Shown: positions 61,545 through 64,000 of the stretch, in pieces
How the letters are laid out: each line of letters opens with the position of its first letter
Position numbering within the stretch: the stretch's first letter is position 1
Source: Acidobacteriota bacterium
GTDB taxonomy: Bacteria > Acidobacteriota > Terriglobia > Terriglobales > Acidobacteriaceae
Assembly (NCBI GenBank): GCA_021780075.1
Contig: JAJXZL010000045.1
Coordinates: 90,362 to 154,361, forward strand
Reading direction: 5' to 3'
Length of the DNA stretch: 64,000 bases
Position numbers and translations under genes: made by a program
The notes under the pieces: generated by a model
Databases searched by the model: none
Told to the model about the DNA's origin: nothing
Seen by the model: only the letters and a program-made list of their open reading frames with translations

Positions 61545-62663
61545 ATGTCGCCACGTGGCATTCCGATAGGACGCATCTTTGGCATCTCCATTGATCTGGA
61601 CTACTCCTGGTTCCTGATCGTCGGCCTGCTGGCGTGGATGCTGGCGGTCAGCTATTATCCGGCAGAATTCAAGGGCTGGTCGCCGGCAGAATACTGGCTC
61701 GTTGGCGCCGCCACCGCGCTCATGCTGTTTGTGAGCGTGCTCATACACGAACTGGCACACTCGCTCATGGCCAAACGCTATGGCCTTGCCGTACCCCGCA
61801 TCACGCTGTTTCTCTTTGGCGGAGTTGCCCAGATTGCCGCCGAGCCGCCCAGCGCCGTCGCCGAGTTCTGGATTGCGCTGGTCGGGCCGGTGACCAGCCT
61901 TGCACTGGCGGCGGCTTTCTGGAGCGCGCGGCCGCTGCTGGGCGCATCGCAGCCGCTCTTCGCGGTGGTTGAGTACCTGGCCAAGCTTAACCTGGTGCTC
62001 GCCGTCTTCAATCTCATCCCCGGTTTCCCGCTGGACGGCGGGCGCGTGCTGCGCGCCTTCGTTTGGTGCTTCACGGGCAGCTATCTGCGCGCCACCACCA
62101 CTGCCGCGCTCACGGGACGGTTCTTCGGCTTCCTGTTCATCTTTATCGGCGTGTGGCAGGCGCTTTCCTCCAACCTCATCGGCGGCATGTGGATCGCCTT
62201 CATTGGCTGGTTTCTTGAGAGCGCGGCGGGTAGCCAGTTGCAGCATGAGGTGCTCAAGAACCTGCTCGGCAGCCACAAGGTGCGCGACGCCATGCAGCGC
62301 AACTTCGTCCAAGCGCCGAGCCAGGTCAGCCTCCAGGACCTTGTTGACCAGTTCATTTTGCCGTCCAACGTGAGCTACGTCATTCTGACGACATTTGACG
62401 CTGCGGCCGGCATGGCAACGCTGGCGGAGATTCAGGCGGTGCCGCGCGACGAGTGGGCCGCCACCCCGGCCCGCGCGGTGATGACGCCGCTCGAAAAGCT
62501 GGAGACCACCGAACCCGACGCCGTTCTCTGGTCCGCGTTTGAAAAGATGGGCCGCGACGGCGTGAATCAACTGCCGGTGCTTGAGGGCGGCCAGGTTGTG
62601 GGCGTGCTCTCACGCGAGGACGTGGTGCACTACCTCAGTTTGCTGCAAACGCTGGCGGCGTAG
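61545..62663 (+). CDS. Site-2-type M50 metalloprotease with CBS domains
   Basis: A 372-residue rhomboid-like/site-2 protease of the SpoIVFB-related type. GAGGAG lies 8 bases before ATG 61545. Zinc ligands are in VLIHELAHSLMAKRYG (His68, Glu69, His72) and the second motif NLIPGFPLDGGRVLRAF (Asp164). About six membrane helices fill residues 15-230; residues about 240-372 form a CBS pair (DAMQRNFVQAPSQV, ARAVMTPLEKLETTEPDAVL, VVGVLSREDVVHYL) that may sense adenine nucleotides. Substrate unknown; anti-sigma factors such as the one encoded at 55975 are typical targets of the family. Confidence 0.92.
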   Translation: MSPRGIPIGRIFGISIDLDYSWFLIVGLLAWMLAVSYYPAEFKGWSPAEYWLVGAATALMLFVSVLIHELAHSLMAKRYGLAVPRITLFLFGGVAQIAAEPPSAVAEFWIALVGPVTSLALAAAFWSARPLLGASQPLFAVVEYLAKLNLVLAVFNLIPGFPLDGGRVLRAFVWCFTGSYLRATTTAALTGRFFGFLFIFIGVWQALSSNLIGGMWIAFIGWFLESAAGSQLQHEVLKNLLGSHKVRDAMQRNFVQAPSQVSLQDLVDQFILPSNVSYVILTTFDAAAGMATLAEIQAVPRDEWAATPARAVMTPLEKLETTEPDAVLWSAFEKMGRDGVNQLPVLEGGQVVGVLSREDVVHYLSLLQTLAA

Positions 62664-62795
62664 TGGGCCGCGGTTGGTTGAGCGGCGGTTTGGGGGCTGC
62701 GCCTTCCCAGGTTCCATGGGCGAGCCTTGAGCAACCGGTAAGAACGTTGAGCACGATTGGGCCCTCAATGCTCCAGATGTAGAATCGTCTGCACG

Positions 62796-63761
62796 ATGAC
62801 TGCGATCTATCTCGAAATGTCGAGAGATGAGAACCACGGTGGCGGATCATGGGCCTTTACGAACTGCGTGTGGGCGCCAACTGAGAAGCAAGGAGGCGGG
62901 AGATGGCCATTCTGGAGCAAGGTGTTGCAGATCAAAGAGGGTGATGTCGTGATTCATTTGCGCGGCATTACCCCGAAAGCGAATTTCGTTGGCTATGCAA
63001 TTGCGACTAAGGATGGATTTGAAACGAGCACGCGGCCACCAAATCCAGGCAAATGGGACTATTGCAGTTCCTTTTATCGAGCGGATCTGACCGGGTACAC
63101 GCCATTCCATAATGCGATCAATCTTGTGAATCTCTTTGAATCGCGAGGTGTCGAGCTCAACGCCTATCTCGACACAAACAAAAAACGCGGAACCAGCAAG
63201 CGCAACGTTTTCTTTGTTCGACAGTCCGGAGGATTGCAGTGTCTGAACGGGGCATATCTTTCCGATGTTGATGATGATTTGCTGTTGGCTCTTCTCGGCG
63301 GCGGCGAAGAAATAACAGGGCCCGAATCAAAGAGAGCCGTTGTATCTGTCGAGACTGGCGTGCAGATCGCTTCCGTGCGTTCACGGGTCGGTCAGGCCAG
63401 ATTCTCATCAGAGATCAAGAATCTTTATGGGCATAGTTGCTGCTTTCCCGGTTGCAGCATCTCAGACGATCGATTCTTGATTGGGTCGCACATTGCCCGA
63501 TGGAGCGACAACGAAAAACTGCGCGGAAAAATGGGAAATGGCCTATGCCTATGCCTCATTCATGACAAGGCATTTGAAACAGGAATGTTTACTCTCGACC
63601 AGTACTACTGTGTCTTTGCGAATCCAAAGGAGATGAAGCCAGATTCTGAGATTTCCATGGAGCTAAAGGCAAATCACGGCAAACAAATCCGCCTTTCGGC
63701 CGTGAAACCGCTCGAAGATGCACTACTTGACCACTGGATTCGGGTAGGGGTCGAACCATAA
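62796..63761 (+). CDS. PUA/EVE-like domain plus HNH nuclease, putative modification-dependent restriction enzyme
   Basis: A 321-residue protein. Residues about 15-145 look like a PUA-superfamily (EVE-like) reader domain (WAFTNCVWAPTEKQGGG, IKEGDVVIHLRG, NFVGYAIATKDGFE). Residues about 205-275 are an HNH_2-type nuclease: Cys216 and Cys220 (CCFPGCSIS), His232 (GSHIARWSDN), Asn248 (GNGLCLC) and His256 (LIHDKAFETG). Fusions of EVE, SRA or YTH readers to HNH domains are known modification-dependent restriction enzymes. The gene is clearly poorer in GC than its neighbours and stands alone, which suggests recent acquisition. Start at 62796 has no strong ribosome site. Confidence 0.82.
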   Translation: MTAIYLEMSRDENHGGGSWAFTNCVWAPTEKQGGGRWPFWSKVLQIKEGDVVIHLRGITPKANFVGYAIATKDGFETSTRPPNPGKWDYCSSFYRADLTGYTPFHNAINLVNLFESRGVELNAYLDTNKKRGTSKRNVFFVRQSGGLQCLNGAYLSDVDDDLLLALLGGGEEITGPESKRAVVSVETGVQIASVRSRVGQARFSSEIKNLYGHSCCFPGCSISDDRFLIGSHIARWSDNEKLRGKMGNGLCLCLIHDKAFETGMFTLDQYYCVFANPKEMKPDSEISMELKANHGKQIRLSAVKPLEDALLDHWIRVGVEP

Positions 63762-63927
63762 CAGGGCGGCAGCTCATTAATTGCGATTGCTGAGTTTCCC
63801 AATGAGATATGGGTAAAACAGCGCACATGCGTGTGTTTCCGCCAAACAGCTGACTGGGTAACTTACCCGGCAGCGAGCATGTCCCGCGCGTAGTTGAAAG
63901 TGGCGGGCGGCGGTTAGGTTGATGTTA

Positions 63928-63999
63928 CTACGCCGCCTTCTGGCTGGCGGTCGCAGAGGGATTGAGGATAGCTTCCAGGGCCCACAGATCGCGGTAGCC
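63928..63999 (-). CDS. Possible C-terminal end of a leftward gene
   Basis: An open frame enters from the right edge and ends at TAG (63928-63930), reading GYRDLWALEAILNPSATA and a few more residues. It is protein-like, but 23 codons are too few to identify. The bases between 63762 and 63927 hold nothing recognisable. Confidence 0.25.
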   Translation of the reverse strand, partial: GYRDLWALEAILNPSATASQKAA

Positions 64000-64000
64000 C

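Noticed and set aside
1..64000. tRNA/rRNA genes, insertion sequences, prophage or CRISPR arrays
   Set aside because: No cloverleaf-like segment, transposase, terminal inverted repeat, phage gene or regularly spaced repeat was found by reading.

Overview
The window looks like a chromosomal segment of an Acidobacteria (Terriglobia/Acidobacteriaceae-type) genome. The evidence is two very large TonB-dependent receptors that begin with a carboxypeptidase-regulatory-like domain (Oar-like), a PhoB-type wHTH regulator fused to a TolB/PD40 propeller, COG4671 glycosyltransferases, DUF4382 and CHB_HEX lipoproteins, and GC-rich core genes separated by small GC-rich palindromes. I see no tRNA, rRNA, CRISPR array, transposase or prophage. 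The assignment is inference from gene content; no 16S is present.

Layout. (1) 1-8310: a maltodextrin-type locus with a GH13 cyclomaltodextrinase-like enzyme and a TonB-dependent receptor on the minus strand and a divergent wHTH-propeller regulator. A CHB_HEX lipoprotein is cut by the left edge. (2) 8499-19294, minus strand: a tightly overlapping surface-glycan operon of two COG4671 glycosyltransferases, a GT4 glycosyltransferase, an MsbA-type ABC exporter, a two-part histidine phosphatase, a UDP-glucuronate 4-epimerase and a TonB-dependent receptor whose GTG start overlaps the epimerase stop. (3) 19423-30494, plus strand, divergent from (2): a duplicated ABC ATPase, two Dpp-type permeases, a peptide-binding protein, an ECF sigma factor, a TPR-CHAT caspase-like peptidase, a small anti-sigma-like protein and a secreted subtilisin carrying three QSTGVILD octapeptides. 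Most junctions overlap. This is the best candidate for an undescribed system. A UDP-glucose 6-dehydrogenase follows at 30667 and would feed the epimerase of region 2. (4) 32380-38773, minus strand: a multi-spanning membrane protein, an NrfD/FeS/tetraheme cytochrome module without a catalytic subunit, and a membrane-bound PP2C-type phosphatase. (5) 38898-41766, plus strand: folD, coaE and an HtrA-like protease, ending in a strong terminator. (6) 41870-43376: small genes and intergenic palindromes. (7) 43419-52721: superoxide dismutase on the minus strand, then GH15 glucoamylase, transketolase, rpiB, HAD hydrolase, gnd and zwf on the plus strand, coupling glucan breakdown to the pentose phosphate pathway. 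(8) 52824-62663: DUF4382 lipoprotein, RNase HI, an ECF sigma / HEAT-repeat anti-sigma / tandem-PDZ operon, cysK, DUF302, DUF4197, a universal stress protein and an M50 protease with CBS domains. (9) 62796-63761: a lower-GC PUA/EVE-like plus HNH nuclease, probably a modification-dependent restriction enzyme.

The genes of about 9-31 kb look less GC-rich than those of 39-62 kb, which fits an accessory block. All starts were chosen from Shine-Dalgarno spacing, overlaps and domain or signal-peptide position.
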